Source of the DNA: Leisingera sp. ANG-M7 | GTDB lineage: Bacteria > Pseudomonadota > Alphaproteobacteria > Rhodobacterales > Rhodobacteraceae | Direction: 5' to 3' | NCBI RefSeq assembly: GCF_000813965.1 | Contig: NZ_JWLI01000006.1 | Coordinates: forward strand, 310,001 to 374,000 | DNA length: 64,000 nucleotides | Shown: positions 27,794-37,526 of the stretch, in pieces | How positions within the stretch are numbered: the stretch's first letter is position 1 | How the letters are laid out: each line of letters starts with the position of its first letter | Program-made: the position numbers and the translations under genes | The notes under the pieces: generated by a model | The model's database searches: none | What the model saw: the letters and a program-made list of their open reading frames with translations, nothing else | What the model was told of the DNA's origin: nothing

Positions 27794-27922
27794 GGGAGTT
27801 ACGCCAAATCAGCGTCAATGCTGCTATGCGGTTTTTGCATGGCTGACGCATGTATTTGCCGCCGGATGGCCCGCCTGCCGTGAAGCAGCCGCAAAACCAT
27901 AGCGCCACCCCGGTTCGGGCGC

Positions 27923-28828
27923 TTAGAGTTTGCCCAGTTCCTTCATATGCTTGCGGTGTGCCATGATCTCGCTTTGAACAAAATCCCGGAAGGCGCCAAC
28001 GCGCTGGGAATGGCGCAGTTCCTCCGGATAGGCGAGGTAGACCGGAACCTCGTTCTGGACCTCTTCCGGCAGCACTTCGACCAGCTGAGGGAATTCTTCG
28101 GTCACATAGTCAGGCAGAATGCCGATGCCCAGATTGTGCAGGACGCCCTGCAGCACACCAAAGTAATTATTCACCGTCAGCAGCGAACCGGGGTTCAAGG
28201 CCATCAGTTTCTTGCCCAGAACAGCAGCGGACCCCACTTGGGCCGAATGCTGGTTCTGGCAGATCAGCCGGTGATTGGAGATGTCCGCGGATGTTTCCAG
28301 GTTTCCATTCTTTTCAAGATAGGACGGCGTCGCATAAAGCCCCATCCGCACTGTCATCAGCCGCTTGCGCACCAGATCGGCCTGGCTCGGCTCCTTCATG
28401 CGGATTGCCACGTCGGCCTCGCGCATCGGCAGGTCCAGCACCCGCTCTTCCAGCATCAGGTCGATCTTGAGGTTGGGGTACTGTTCATACAGTTTCGTCA
28501 GCCGCGGCGCCAGCCACAGGGTGCCAAAGCCCACGGTGGTGGTCACCCGCAGCTCGCCGAACACTTCCTCTTCGCTGTCGCGGATGCGGGCAGAGGCCGC
28601 TTCCAGCCGCGCAGACATGGATTGCGTCGCGTCAAACAGCAGCTCGCCCTGCTCCGTGAGAATCAGTCCGCGCGCGTGACGGTGGAAAAGCGTCGCATTC
28701 AGGCTTTCCTCCAGCGCCCGGATCTGGCGGCTGACCGCGGATTGCGACAGATTCAGCTTGTCCCCCGCATGGGTCAGGCTGCCCGCATCGGCCACCGCGT
28801 GAAATATTCTGAGCTTATCCCAATCCAT
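27923..28828 (-). CDS. LysR-family transcriptional regulator
   Basis: A 301-aa LysR protein. The helix-turn-helix lies at residues 1-60 (MDWDKLRIFHAVADAGSLTH, then LNLSQSAVSRQIRALEE) and the effector-binding domain follows. It is divergent from the indolepyruvate oxidoreductase gene across 169 bp, so regulation of that gene is the most likely role from family habit. Ligand unknown. Confidence 0.88.
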   Translation of the reverse strand: MDWDKLRIFHAVADAGSLTHAGDKLNLSQSAVSRQIRALEESLNATLFHRHARGLILTEQGELLFDATQSMSARLEAASARIRDSEEEVFGELRVTTTVGFGTLWLAPRLTKLYEQYPNLKIDLMLEERVLDLPMREADVAIRMKEPSQADLVRKRLMTVRMGLYATPSYLEKNGNLETSADISNHRLICQNQHSAQVGSAAVLGKKLMALNPGSLLTVNNYFGVLQGVLHNLGIGILPDYVTEEFPQLVEVLPEEVQNEVPVYLAYPEELRHSQRVGAFRDFVQSEIMAHRKHMKELGKL

Positions 28829-28997
28829 ATGTGTTACTTTCTGTCCGTTCGGGGCCGACTGTATGAAATCTTAGTTATGTATCAGTTTCCCCGGCGCAAG
28901 CGAGCAAAATCGAAAAAAATGCGGCTATTCAGGTCAGCAATTATGACCTATTCTTGCGGGCAGAAAGTGCAAGCTAATCCCGGTTGAGGAGGCCACG

Positions 28998-31900
28998 ATG
29001 AGCACGCCGAAAATCACGCTGAACGACAAATACGACCTGACCAAATCGCCTGTGCTGCTGAACGGCACCCAGGCGCTGGTTCGCCTGATGCTGATGCAGA
29101 AGCACCGCGACAAGGCGGCAGGCCTCAATACCGCCGGGCTTGTCACCGGCTACCGCGGATCGCCCCTGGGGGCAGTGGACCTGCAGATGTCCCGCGCCGA
29201 AAAGCAGCTGAAGGAAGCGGACGTCACCTTTCAGTACGGGCTGAACGAGGATCTGGCTGTCACCGCGCTCTGGGGCGCGCAGCAGGCAGAGGTCCGCGGT
29301 GAAGGCAAATACGACGGCGTTTTCGGCCTGTGGTACGGCAAAGGGCCGGGCGTCGACCGCTCTGGCGACGCGATCCGGCATGCCAATATGGCCGGCTCCT
29401 CCAAATACGGCGGCGTGCTTCTGGCGATGGGTGATGACCACACCGGCGAAAGCTCCACCGTGCTGCACCAGTCGGAATGGTCGCTCTTGGACTGCTACCT
29501 GCCGATCGTCAGCCCGGCGGGCGTTCAGGAGATCCTGGACTATGGCATCTATGGCTATGCGCTTTCCCGATTCTCAGGCCTCTGGACCGGCCTCAAGACC
29601 ATGAAAGACACTATTGAGGTCACTTCGGTAGTCGATGCCCGGCCTGAACGGATGGAGATTGTCACTCCTGAGTTCGACATGCCCGCCGACGGGTTGAACA
29701 TCCGCCTGGATGACGACCGTTTCCGCCAGGAAAACCGCATCATCGACTACAAGCGCTTTGCGGCAGAGGCGTTCAGCCATGCCAACAAGATGGACAAGCG
29801 CATGTGGGGCAAACCCGGCGCCAAGATCGGCCTTGTCGCTGCGGGCAAGAACTGGCTCGACCTGGTGCATGCGCTGAAGCTCTTGAACATCGACGAGAAC
29901 ATGGCCGAACGCCTCGGCATCACCACCTACAAGGTGGGGCAGACCTGGCCGATGGACATGAAGGGCTTCAACGACTGGGCCGAAGGCCTGGACCTTATTG
30001 TCGTGGTCGAGGAAAAGCGCAAGCTGATCGAGATCCAGATCAAGGAAGCGATCTTTGACAACCGCCGCGGCCGCCGGGTTTACGGCTGGTACAAGGGCGG
30101 CGCCGGCGGCATGCACCGCGAGGAGCTGTTCCCGACCAAATACGCGCTCGACCCGATCATGATCGCCGAGAAACTGGGCGGCATCCTGATTGAGGAAGGC
30201 CGCGAGACCGAAGCAATCAAGGCAGGGCTGGAAGCCCTGGCAGAGGCGCGCCGCGCCGACAACGCCGAGGAAATCGCCACCCGGCTGCCGTACTTCTGTT
30301 CCGGCTGCCCGCACAACTCCTCCACCCGCCTGCCGGACGGCTCCCGCGCCTATGCCGGCATCGGCTGCCACTTCATGGTGCAATGGATGGACCGCGAAAC
30401 CACGGGCTTCACCCATATGGGCGGCGAGGGAGTGAACTGGGTCGGCGAGGCGCCGTTCTCCACCCGCAAGCATGTGTTCCAGAACCTGGGCGACGGCACC
30501 TACAACCACTCCGGCGTGCAGGCAATCCGCGCGGCATTGGCCGAAGGCACCAATATCACCTACAAGATACTCTATAATGACGCGGTGGCGATGACCGGCG
30601 GCCAGCAGGCCGAGGGCGGCCTGACCGCGCAGCAGATCGCGCATGAGCTGAAGGCGATGGGCGTCAAGACCATGGCCGTGGTCTATGACGAGAAGGAAGA
30701 CGTGGACGCCGCCCTGTTCCCGGCTGGGATGCGGATGCATGAACGCGCCGAGATGATGAAGATCCAGCGCGAGTTCGAACAGGTCGAGGGCGTCTCCGCC
30801 ATTATCTACATCCAGACCTGCGCCGCCGAGAAACGCCGCCGCCGCAAACGGGGCCAGTTCCCGGATCCGGACCAGCGGGTGTTCATCAACACCGACGTCT
30901 GCGAGGGCTGCGGCGATTGCGGGGTGCAATCAAACTGCGTCTCCATCGTGCCCAAGGACACCGAGCTTGGCCGCAAACGCGCCATCGACCAGTCGTCGTG
31001 CAACAAGGACTTCTCCTGCCTGAACGGCTTCTGCCCGTCCTTCGTGACCGTCGAAGGCGCCAAGATCCGCAAGGAAGCAACCGCGGGCCTGGACCTGCCG
31101 GATCTGCCGAAGCCGGACCTGCCGGCCATCGACGGCACTCATAACGTGGTGATCACCGGCGTCGGCGGCACCGGCGTGGTGACCATCGGCGCGGTGCTGG
31201 CGCAGGCAGCGCAGATCGATGGCAAGGGCGCCGGGCTGATGGAAATGGCCGGCCTCGCCCAGAAGGGCGGCGCGGTGCATATCCACTGCCGGATTGCTGA
31301 GAAGCCCGAGGATATCTCCGCCATCCGCGTCGCCACCGGCGAGGCGCACGCCCTGATCGGCGGCGACCTGGTGGTGAGCGCCGGCGCCAAGACCCTGGGC
31401 CTGACCACAACCGGCAAGACCGGCGCGGTTGTGAACAGCCACGAGATCATCACCGGCGAATTCACCAAGAACACCGAGTTTAAGGTGCCGTCCGACCGTC
31501 TGGAACTGGCCCTGCAGGCGCGGTTGCGTGACCAGCTGGACCTGTTTGATGCATCTGAACTGGCCCGCGCCACCATGGGCGACTCGATCTTTTCGAACAT
31601 GATGGTGTTCGGCGGCGCCTGGCAGAAAGGTCTGATCCCCGTCAGCTTTGAGGCCATCGCGCAGGCGATCGAGATGAATGGCGCCGCGGTGGAGCGCAAC
31701 AAGCGCGCCTTCGACATCGGCCGCTGGGCGGTGCTGCACCCGGAAGAGGCGGCCCGGCTGATCGAACCCAAGGTGGTGGACAAGCCCAAGACGCTGGACG
31801 AGAAAATCGCCTTCCGCGCTGATCACCTGGTGGCCTACCAGGGCAAGGGGCTGGCCAAGCGCTATGACAAGCTGCTGGAGGGCATCAGCGATCCCGCCCT

Positions 31901-32417
31901 CAAGGAAGCGGTGGCAAAGGGCTATCACAAACTGCTGGCCTATAAAGACGAGTACGAGGTCGCCCGCCTGCTGCTCGACAGCCGCGCCAAAGCGGAAGAG
32001 GCGTTTGAGGGCGATCTGAAGCTCTCCTACCACCTGGCGCCGCCGATGCTGGGCGGCACCGACCCCAACGGCCGACCGAAGAAGCGCAAGTTCGGCGCAA
32101 GCATGGAACGCGGATTCCGGCTGCTGGCCAAGCTGAAACGCTTGCGCGGCACGCCGCTGGACGTCTTCGGCTACACCGAAGAGCGCAAGATGGAACGCGC
32201 GCTGATCAAGCAGTATGAGGCTGACATGAAGGAATGGCTGCCGAAAGCTGCGCCTGAGATCATGGAGCCGCTGGTCGCACTGGCCGAACTTCCGCTGCAG
32301 ATCCGCGGCTTCGGCCCGGTCAAGATGGCGAACGAGCAGAAGGCCGCCAAACGCCGAGAGGAACTGCTGGCCGCGCTGCGCCAGGGCGGCGTGCCGCTGA
32401 AACAGGCGGCAGAGTAA
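28998..32417 (+). CDS. Indolepyruvate ferredoxin oxidoreductase, fused alpha and beta subunits
   Basis: An 1139-aa fused protein. The N-terminal part carries thiamine-diphosphate-dependent halves (GYRGSPLGAVDLQM near residue 50; the ThDP region near residues 450-560). An iron-sulfur motif VCEGCGDCGVQSNC lies near residue 640, with a second Cys group DFSCLNGFCPSF. The C-terminal 400 residues (VVITGVGGTGVVTIGAVLAQ) form the gamma/beta-type domain. It decarboxylates aryl-pyruvates (from Trp, Phe, Tyr) to aryl-acetyl-CoA with ferredoxin. GAGGAGG precedes the ATG. It could instead act on branched 2-oxoacids. Confidence 0.9.
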   Translation: MSTPKITLNDKYDLTKSPVLLNGTQALVRLMLMQKHRDKAAGLNTAGLVTGYRGSPLGAVDLQMSRAEKQLKEADVTFQYGLNEDLAVTALWGAQQAEVRGEGKYDGVFGLWYGKGPGVDRSGDAIRHANMAGSSKYGGVLLAMGDDHTGESSTVLHQSEWSLLDCYLPIVSPAGVQEILDYGIYGYALSRFSGLWTGLKTMKDTIEVTSVVDARPERMEIVTPEFDMPADGLNIRLDDDRFRQENRIIDYKRFAAEAFSHANKMDKRMWGKPGAKIGLVAAGKNWLDLVHALKLLNIDENMAERLGITTYKVGQTWPMDMKGFNDWAEGLDLIVVVEEKRKLIEIQIKEAIFDNRRGRRVYGWYKGGAGGMHREELFPTKYALDPIMIAEKLGGILIEEGRETEAIKAGLEALAEARRADNAEEIATRLPYFCSGCPHNSSTRLPDGSRAYAGIGCHFMVQWMDRETTGFTHMGGEGVNWVGEAPFSTRKHVFQNLGDGTYNHSGVQAIRAALAEGTNITYKILYNDAVAMTGGQQAEGGLTAQQIAHELKAMGVKTMAVVYDEKEDVDAALFPAGMRMHERAEMMKIQREFEQVEGVSAIIYIQTCAAEKRRRRKRGQFPDPDQRVFINTDVCEGCGDCGVQSNCVSIVPKDTELGRKRAIDQSSCNKDFSCLNGFCPSFVTVEGAKIRKEATAGLDLPDLPKPDLPAIDGTHNVVITGVGGTGVVTIGAVLAQAAQIDGKGAGLMEMAGLAQKGGAVHIHCRIAEKPEDISAIRVATGEAHALIGGDLVVSAGAKTLGLTTTGKTGAVVNSHEIITGEFTKNTEFKVPSDRLELALQARLRDQLDLFDASELARATMGDSIFSNMMVFGGAWQKGLIPVSFEAIAQAIEMNGAAVERNKRAFDIGRWAVLHPEEAARLIEPKVVDKPKTLDEKIAFRADHLVAYQGKGLAKRYDKLLEGISDPALKEAVAKGYHKLLAYKDEYEVARLLLDSRAKAEEAFEGDLKLSYHLAPPMLGGTDPNGRPKKRKFGASMERGFRLLAKLKRLRGTPLDVFGYTEERKMERALIKQYEADMKEWLPKAAPEIMEPLVALAELPLQIRGFGPVKMANEQKAAKRREELLAALRQGGVPLKQAAE

Positions 32418-32492
32418 AGCCGCAGAGTAACACCCGGGGCAGGGCGGGGCGCTCCCGCCCGCCTTGACCCTTTCAAAGAAAGGCCCAAACCC

Positions 32493-32529
32493 GTTGGGCC
32501 CGGCGCCGCGCTGACGCGCGGCGTTTGCC
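32493..32529. repeat. Copy 1 of a GC-rich dispersed repeat
   Basis: The 19-base string GTTGGGCCCGGCGCCGCGC (32493-32511), followed by a hairpin partner GCGCGGC, recurs identically at 36781-36799. A 14-base GCGCGGCGTTTGCC at 32516-32529 recurs at 38120-38133. All lie outside genes. Confidence 0.6.
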
Positions 32530-32679
32530 GTTCCGCCTTTTGGACCCAGTCCGCTTGTTTTTTTGCTGCGGCGGTCGCTTTTGGCAAATTTTCCTGCAAA
32601 TGCAGCGCGCGGCTTTACGCGCCGCCGCTAGGCTCGGCCCGAATTGCATGTTTCTGCTGTACCGGAAAGGAGCCGCCCG

Positions 32680-33273
32680 ATGTCCCTCTCTCAGGCCTTG
32701 CAGGCCGCCCGCGAACTGCACAGCCAGCTGCCTGCCCTGCGCGAGTTTGCACCCTGGCCCAGTGACTTGCAGCCGGCTGCGCTTGCGCCCGCAGCAATGC
32801 CCGCGCAAGACCAGGTAGCGGGGTTCAGCCAGCCGGGCACGCCCGTGACCCAGCCGCTGATCAATGCTCTGCGCGCCTCAGCATCCCAAGCGCATTGGAC
32901 CCAGACCTACACCGAGGCCGAGGTCGGCGCGCATTTCCTGCAGAACTACGGTTATTTTGAGCTGTTCGGCCCGACCGGCCATTTCCGCAGCACCCAATTG
33001 CGCGGCTATATCGCCTATTGGGGCGCCGGGTTGAAATACGATTGGCACAGCCACGAGGCAGAAGAACTTTACGTGGTGCTCGGCGGCGGCGCCCAGTTCC
33101 TGACAGCAGAGAACGAGAGCTGGCTGGGCGCTGGCGAAACGCGCTTGCACGGCGGCTGGCAGCCGCATGCGATGAACACGGGCGCACAGCCGATCCTGAC
33201 CTATGTCCTGTGGCGCGGGGCCGGGCTGGAGGGCTTGCCGCTGATGGGAGACAACCGGGAGACTGCGGCCTGA
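32680..33273 (+). CDS. Cupin of the DMSP lyase (DddL/DddQ-like) family
   Basis: A 197-aa protein with a C-terminal cupin barrel. The metal-binding motif is [15 protein letters not shown] (His123, His125, Glu129, Tyr131), and the second motif [10 protein letters not shown] supplies His163. Pattern and length fit DMSP lyases that cleave dimethylsulfoniopropionate to acrylate and dimethylsulfide, a Roseobacter trait. A different small-molecule cupin cannot be excluded. ATG at 32680 has AAAGGAG upstream; a TTG at 32644 would add 12 residues. Stand-alone gene. Confidence 0.72.
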   Translation: MSLSQALQAARELHSQLPALREFAPWPSDLQPAALAPAAMPAQDQVAGFSQPGTPVTQPLINALRASASQAHWTQTYTEAEVGAHFLQNYGYFELFGPTGHFRSTQLRGYIAYWGAGLKYDWHSHEAEELYVVLGGGAQFLTAENESWLGAGETRLHGGWQPHAMNTGAQPILTYVLWRGAGLEGLPLMGDNRETAA

Positions 33274-33392
33274 CCAACTTGCCGGCCTTGAGCGGGAACC
33301 GGCTGCACATCGTCACACCTGCGTCATAAGCCTGTTGCATGCAGGGCTGCCGGCCTTATCTGGCTGCAAACACCTTACGGAGACCCGCCCGG

Positions 33393-34271
33393 ATGCAGGC
33401 GCAGCGCCAAATCGCCCGTGACATTTCCTATGCCCATTCCGCCTCCACCCGCACAGGCCGCGCGGTGATCCGGCTGATGGAGAACTCCACTGGTCGGCTG
33501 AACCTGATCCGCCGCGCTGCCGGGTATGAGAAAGAGGTGGCGGCGGGCCGGGACTTCTGGGCCGTGATGGCCGAACGCTACGGGCTGACGCTGGATATCG
33601 CAGGCGGAACGCTGGCGAATATCCCGCGGGACAAGCCGGTGATCCTGATCGCCAACCATCCTTACGGCATCCTCGACGGGCTGATGATGGGGCATATCCT
33701 GGCCCAGACCCGCGGCGATTTCCGCATTCTGGCAAACCATTTATTCCGCAAGGCGGAGGACCTGAACAATGTGATCCTGCCCGTTGATTTTACCGAAACC
33801 CGGAAGGCGATGCAGACAAACCTGCAAACCCGCAAGGCGGCGCTCAGCTATCTGGGGCAGGGCGGCGCTATCGGCATCTTTCCGGGCGGCACTGTGTCCA
33901 CCGCAGCGCGCCCTATGGGTCACCCCATGGACCCGGGCTGGCGCGGCTTCACCGCCCGGATGGTCGCCAAATCCGATGCCGTGGTGGTCCCGGTGTTCTT
34001 TGACGGCCATACTTCGCGGCTGTTCCAGATCGCCAGTCACCTGCACGCCACCCTGCGCATGGGACTGCTGATCCAGGAGTTCCGCAAACGCGTCGGGACC
34101 CCGGTCCGGGTGGTGATTGGCGAACCGATTGACCGCGACGTTCTGGCGCCAATGGCCAAAGACACAAAAGCACTTATGGATTTTCTGCGCAAAGCGACGT
34201 ATGAGCTTTCTCCAGTACCGCTCAAATCCTACGGGTATGGGTTTGAGTTCGAAGAAAAACACCGCGCGTGA
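33393..34271 (+). CDS. Lysophospholipid/ornithine-lipid type acyltransferase
   Basis: A 292-aa acyltransferase. The catalytic block NHPYGILDG (residues 88-96, a His-x4-Asp variant), the later GIFPGGTVST and VVVPVFFDGHTSRLF follow the order in PlsC-type enzymes. It should transfer an acyl chain to a lyso-lipid at the inner membrane; the exact acceptor is not readable. ATG at 33393 is favoured over a start at 33339. It is followed 9 bp later by murI, suggesting co-transcription. Confidence 0.8.
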   Translation: MQAQRQIARDISYAHSASTRTGRAVIRLMENSTGRLNLIRRAAGYEKEVAAGRDFWAVMAERYGLTLDIAGGTLANIPRDKPVILIANHPYGILDGLMMGHILAQTRGDFRILANHLFRKAEDLNNVILPVDFTETRKAMQTNLQTRKAALSYLGQGGAIGIFPGGTVSTAARPMGHPMDPGWRGFTARMVAKSDAVVVPVFFDGHTSRLFQIASHLHATLRMGLLIQEFRKRVGTPVRVVIGEPIDRDVLAPMAKDTKALMDFLRKATYELSPVPLKSYGYGFEFEEKHRA

Positions 34272-34280
34272 GAAGGCGAC

Positions 34281-35090
34281 ATGGCTGTAGGCATCTTTGA
34301 TTCAGGCCTGGGCGGGCTGACCGTCCTGGACGCGGCGCAAAAGCGCCTGCCGGATGTGGATTTCCTTTACTACGGCGACAACGCCCACGCGCCTTATGGC
34401 GTGCGCGACGCCGAAAACATTTATCAGCTGACCAAATCCGCGATTGAAGACATGTGGGACAAGGGCTGCGATCTGGTGATCCTCGCCTGCAACACCGCCT
34501 CCGCCGCCGCGCTGCGCCGGATGCAGGAGGGCGGGCTGCCCCAGGGCAAGCGGGTGCTCGGCGTCTTCGTGCCGCTGATCGAAGCGCTGACCGAACGGCA
34601 GTGGGGCGACAACTCACCGCCGCGCGAGGTGGAGGTGAAACACGTGGCGCTGTTCGCAACACCTGCCACCGTCGCCAGCCGCGCCTTTCAGCGGGAGCTG
34701 GCGTTCCGCGCCATTGGTGTCGATGTCGAGGCGCAGGCCTGCGGCGGCGTTGTCGACGCGATCGAGGACGGCGACATGATCCTTGCGGAGGCGCTGGTGC
34801 GCTCCCACGTCGATGCGCTGAAACGCAAGATGCCGCACCCGCAGGCCGCAATTCTTGGCTGCACCCATTACCCGCTGATGGAGCAGACCTTTCAGGCCGC
34901 ACTTGGCCCGGACGTCAAGGTGTTCAGCCAGGGCAGCCTGGTGGCCGACAGCCTGGCGGACTATCTGACCCGCCACCCGGACATGAACGGCAGTGGCGCA
35001 GGCGGCTTCTATACCACCGGCAATCCGGGCCGTGTCAGCGACCGCGCGACCCAGTTTCTCCGACGGGAAATCACCTTTCAGGCGGCCTGA
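34281..35090 (+). CDS. murI: Glutamate racemase
   Basis: A 269-aa Asp/Glu racemase. The N-terminus carries [11 protein letters not shown] (Asp7, Ser8), the first catalytic Cys is in ILACNTAS (Cys70) and the second in [10 protein letters not shown] near residue 194. It makes D-glutamate for peptidoglycan. AGAAGG precedes the ATG, 9 bp after the acyltransferase stop. Confidence 0.94.
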   Translation: MAVGIFDSGLGGLTVLDAAQKRLPDVDFLYYGDNAHAPYGVRDAENIYQLTKSAIEDMWDKGCDLVILACNTASAAALRRMQEGGLPQGKRVLGVFVPLIEALTERQWGDNSPPREVEVKHVALFATPATVASRAFQRELAFRAIGVDVEAQACGGVVDAIEDGDMILAEALVRSHVDALKRKMPHPQAAILGCTHYPLMEQTFQAALGPDVKVFSQGSLVADSLADYLTRHPDMNGSGAGGFYTTGNPGRVSDRATQFLRREITFQAA

Positions 35091-35204
35091 CCACATACGC
35101 CCCGGAACCTTGTTCCAGGTCAAAGTGCCGAGGCGCAGTATTTCCTATCTCTCTCCGCAGATGGCTGCGGAACCGGCATATCATATTGAAGGATGAGGTC
35201 TGAC

Positions 35205-36233
35205 ATGACCCATAAAGTGGCTATCCTTGGCGCTTCCGGCTATACCGGCGCCGAACTGGTGCGGCTGATTGCCCAGCACCCGAATATCGAGATCGCGGCG
35301 CTGTCAGCCGACCGCAAGGCCGGCATGACCATGGCCGAAGTGTTCCCGCACCTGCGCCATATGGAACTGCCGGTGCTGTGCAAGATCAATGAGATCGACT
35401 TTGCGGGCATCGACCTCTGCTTTTGCGCGCTGCCGCACAAGACCAGCCAGGAGGTGATCGCCGCCCTGCCCAAGGACCTGAAGATCGTCGACCTGTCGGC
35501 AGACTTCCGGCTGCGCGACCCGGCGGAATACGAGAAATGGTACGGCAACCCCCATGCCGCGCTGGCGCAGCAGGAAGAGGCGGTCTATGGCCTCACCGAA
35601 TTCTACCGGGATGAGATCAAATCCGCGCGGCTGGTGGCCGGAACGGGTTGCAACGCTGCCACCGGCCAGTTCGCCCTGCGGCCGCTGATCGCGGCTGGCG
35701 TCATTGACCTGGACGACATCATCCTGGACCTGAAATGCGCAGTCTCCGGCGCCGGCCGGTCGCTCAAGGAAAACCTGCTGCACGCAGAGCTGAGCGAGGG
35801 CTACAACGCCTATGCCATCGGTGGCACCCACCGGCACCTGGGCGAGTTCGACCAGGAGTTCAGCAAGATCGCCGGCCGCCCGGTCAAGGTGCAGTTCACC
35901 CCGCACCTGCTGCCGGTGAACCGCGGCATCCTTGCGACCGTCTATGTCAAGGGTGATGCACAGGCGATCCATGATACCTTTGCCCAGGCTTACGCCGATG
36001 AGCCCTTCATCGAACTTCTGCCGTTTGGCGAGGCGCCGAGCACCCACCACGTGCGCGGCTCTAATTTCTGCCATATCGGCGTGGCACAGGACCGGATCGA
36101 AGGCCGTGCCATCGTCATCGCAGCACTGGATAACCTGACAAAAGGAAGCAGCGGCCAGGCCTTGCAGAACGCCAACCTGATGTTAGGTGAGGAAGAAACC
36201 GAGGGCTTGTTGATGGCGCCGCTGTTCCCCTGA
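35205..36233 (+). CDS. argC: N-acetyl-gamma-glutamyl-phosphate reductase
   Basis: A 342-aa enzyme. The NADP-binding [16 protein letters not shown] is at residues 6-21 and the active-site Cys149 lies in AGTGCNAATG; the C-terminal ending is typical. It reduces N-acetylglutamyl phosphate to the semialdehyde in arginine synthesis. ATG at 35205 has GAGG 6 bp upstream; an ATG at 35193 is too near the ribosome site. Confidence 0.95.
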   Translation: MTHKVAILGASGYTGAELVRLIAQHPNIEIAALSADRKAGMTMAEVFPHLRHMELPVLCKINEIDFAGIDLCFCALPHKTSQEVIAALPKDLKIVDLSADFRLRDPAEYEKWYGNPHAALAQQEEAVYGLTEFYRDEIKSARLVAGTGCNAATGQFALRPLIAAGVIDLDDIILDLKCAVSGAGRSLKENLLHAELSEGYNAYAIGGTHRHLGEFDQEFSKIAGRPVKVQFTPHLLPVNRGILATVYVKGDAQAIHDTFAQAYADEPFIELLPFGEAPSTHHVRGSNFCHIGVAQDRIEGRAIVIAALDNLTKGSSGQALQNANLMLGEEETEGLLMAPLFP

Positions 36234-36273
36234 TCCGGGGGCGGCGCTGGCTTGGGCCTGAATTGAGGACACC

Positions 36274-36717
36274 ATGAAGAACCTGAAGAAACAGCGCCGG
36301 ATCCAGGTCATCGCGGTTGCCGCGGTGGCCCTGATCGTGGCAACCGCCCTGATCGGCTATGCCCTGCAGGACGGGATCAACTATTTCCGTTCGCCCAGCC
36401 AGGTGGCCGAAGAGCCGCCGAAACCATCGGAAGTCTTCCGCATCGGCGGGCTGGTCGCCGAAGGCTCGCTGGTGCGCGGCCAAGGCATGACCGTGCATTT
36501 CGACGTCACCGACGGCGGAGCAACAGTGCAGGTCGCCTATACCGGCGTGCTGCCCGACCTGTTTGAAGAGAACCAGGGCATGGTCGGGACCGGCAGCTAC
36601 GTAAATGGCGTCTTTGAAGCCACTGAAATTCTGGCAAAACATGACGAAACCTACATGCCCAAGGAAGTCATGGACGCGCTGAAGGAACAAGGCGTTTATC
36701 AGGAGCCCGAAACCTAA
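36274..36717 (+). CDS. ccmE: Cytochrome c maturation heme chaperone CcmE
   Basis: A 147-aa membrane-anchored protein with a basic N-terminus, a membrane helix at about residues 11-30 and the OB-fold periplasmic domain. The heme-binding His123 lies in LAKHDETYMP, with Tyr127. CcmE carries heme to the CcmF/H ligase. It begins 40 bp after argC and is separated from ccmF by the endolysin/holin pair. Confidence 0.93.
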   Translation: MKNLKKQRRIQVIAVAAVALIVATALIGYALQDGINYFRSPSQVAEEPPKPSEVFRIGGLVAEGSLVRGQGMTVHFDVTDGGATVQVAYTGVLPDLFEENQGMVGTGSYVNGVFEATEILAKHDETYMPKEVMDALKEQGVYQEPET

Positions 36718-36753
36718 GCCCGGTCTTGGAAGCAGAGCGCTCCCGCCCCAAAG

Positions 36754-36778
36754 ACGCCTCCCTTCCGGGGGGCGTTTT
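36754..36778 (+). terminator. Intrinsic terminator after ccmE
   Basis: Stem ACGCCTCCC / GGGGGGCGT (one G-T pair) with a TTCC loop, followed by TTT, 36 bp after the ccmE stop. It separates ccmE from the lysis genes. Confidence 0.75.
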
Positions 36779-36780
36779 GC

Positions 36781-36812
36781 GTTGGGCCCGGCGCCGCGCG
36801 ATGCGCGGCGCA
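36781..36812. repeat. Copy 2 of the GC-rich dispersed repeat
   Basis: GTTGGGCCCGGCGCCGCGC at 36781-36799 is identical to 32493-32511, and is again followed by a pairing GCGCGGCG. It lies between the ccmE terminator and the endolysin gene. Confidence 0.6.
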
Positions 36813-36914
36813 CCAGCGCTTTGCTGGGGGTGTTGCGCACCCAGCGTACGGTGGTGTCAGGGGATCTTAGGCCCCATGCGGCAGTATGAGCCAAACCGGA
36901 AGTGGTGAGGTGAC

Positions 36915-37526
36915 ATGCTGACAGTGACTGAAATTGCAGAACAGATCGTGGCGCGCGAAGGCGGCTTTGTGAATGATCCGGATGACCCGGGCGGGGCCAC
37001 CAAACACGGGGTGACCATCGGCACAATGCGGCGGCTGGGGCTGGACCTGACCGGTGACGGGATTGTGACTGTGCAGGACGTGAAGGCGCTGAGCCGGGCG
37101 CAGGCGGTGGAGATTTTCATCCGCCATTACTTTGAGGCACCCGGCATCACAAGCCTGCCTGCCTGCCTGCAGCCATCGATGTTCGATATGTATGTGAATG
37201 CCGGCAGCAATGCGGTGCGCATCCTGCAGCGGCTGTTGAACGAAATGGGGTTTGATGTCGTTGTGGACGGTGCCATCGGCCCGCAGACGGCATCAGCGGC
37301 AGCGCAGGCGGCATTGGTTGACGCGGACGCCCTGCGCGACGCCTACGGCATAGCCCGCCGGAATTACTACTTCCGTCTGGCGGATCGCCGTGCAGCCAGC
37401 CGCAAATTCGCCCGTGCCCGCGACGGCACCAAGGGTGGCTGGATCAAACGGGCGGAGGAGTTCATCTCAGCCCAGTACCACCTGAGCCGTCAGGCATTTC
37501 AGCGGAGGACAGCAGAATGGGGCTGA
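36915..37526 (+). CDS. GTA/phage-type peptidoglycan hydrolase (glycoside hydrolase 108-like endolysin)
   Basis: A 203-aa protein. The N-terminus has the family signature AREGGFVNDPDDPGGATKHG with catalytic-type Glu15, and a C-terminal peptidoglycan-binding segment (DGAIGPQTASAA). Such N-acetylmuramidases lyse the wall for release of phage or gene transfer agent particles. No signal peptide is seen, so it needs a holin. Its stop overlaps the next gene by 10 bp, and that gene is a predicted holin. GTGAGG precedes the ATG. Confidence 0.85.
   Translation: MLTVTEIAEQIVAREGGFVNDPDDPGGATKHGVTIGTMRRLGLDLTGDGIVTVQDVKALSRAQAVEIFIRHYFEAPGITSLPACLQPSMFDMYVNAGSNAVRILQRLLNEMGFDVVVDGAIGPQTASAAAQAALVDADALRDAYGIARRNYYFRLADRRAASRKFARARDGTKGGWIKRAEEFISAQYHLSRQAFQRRTAEWG

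Larger units (their letters stand above)
27547..27922. other. 376-bp stretch between mscS-type and LysR genes without a protein gene
   Basis: Besides the sRNA candidate and its promoter, it contains an inverted repeat at 27812-27849 (outer GCGTCA/TGACGC, inner ATGC/GCAT) about 75-110 bp downstream of the LysR stop, and on its left side the promoter zone of the mscS-type gene. A 33-codon frame on the minus strand (starting near 27894) has no ribosome site and is not supported. Confidence 0.6.
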
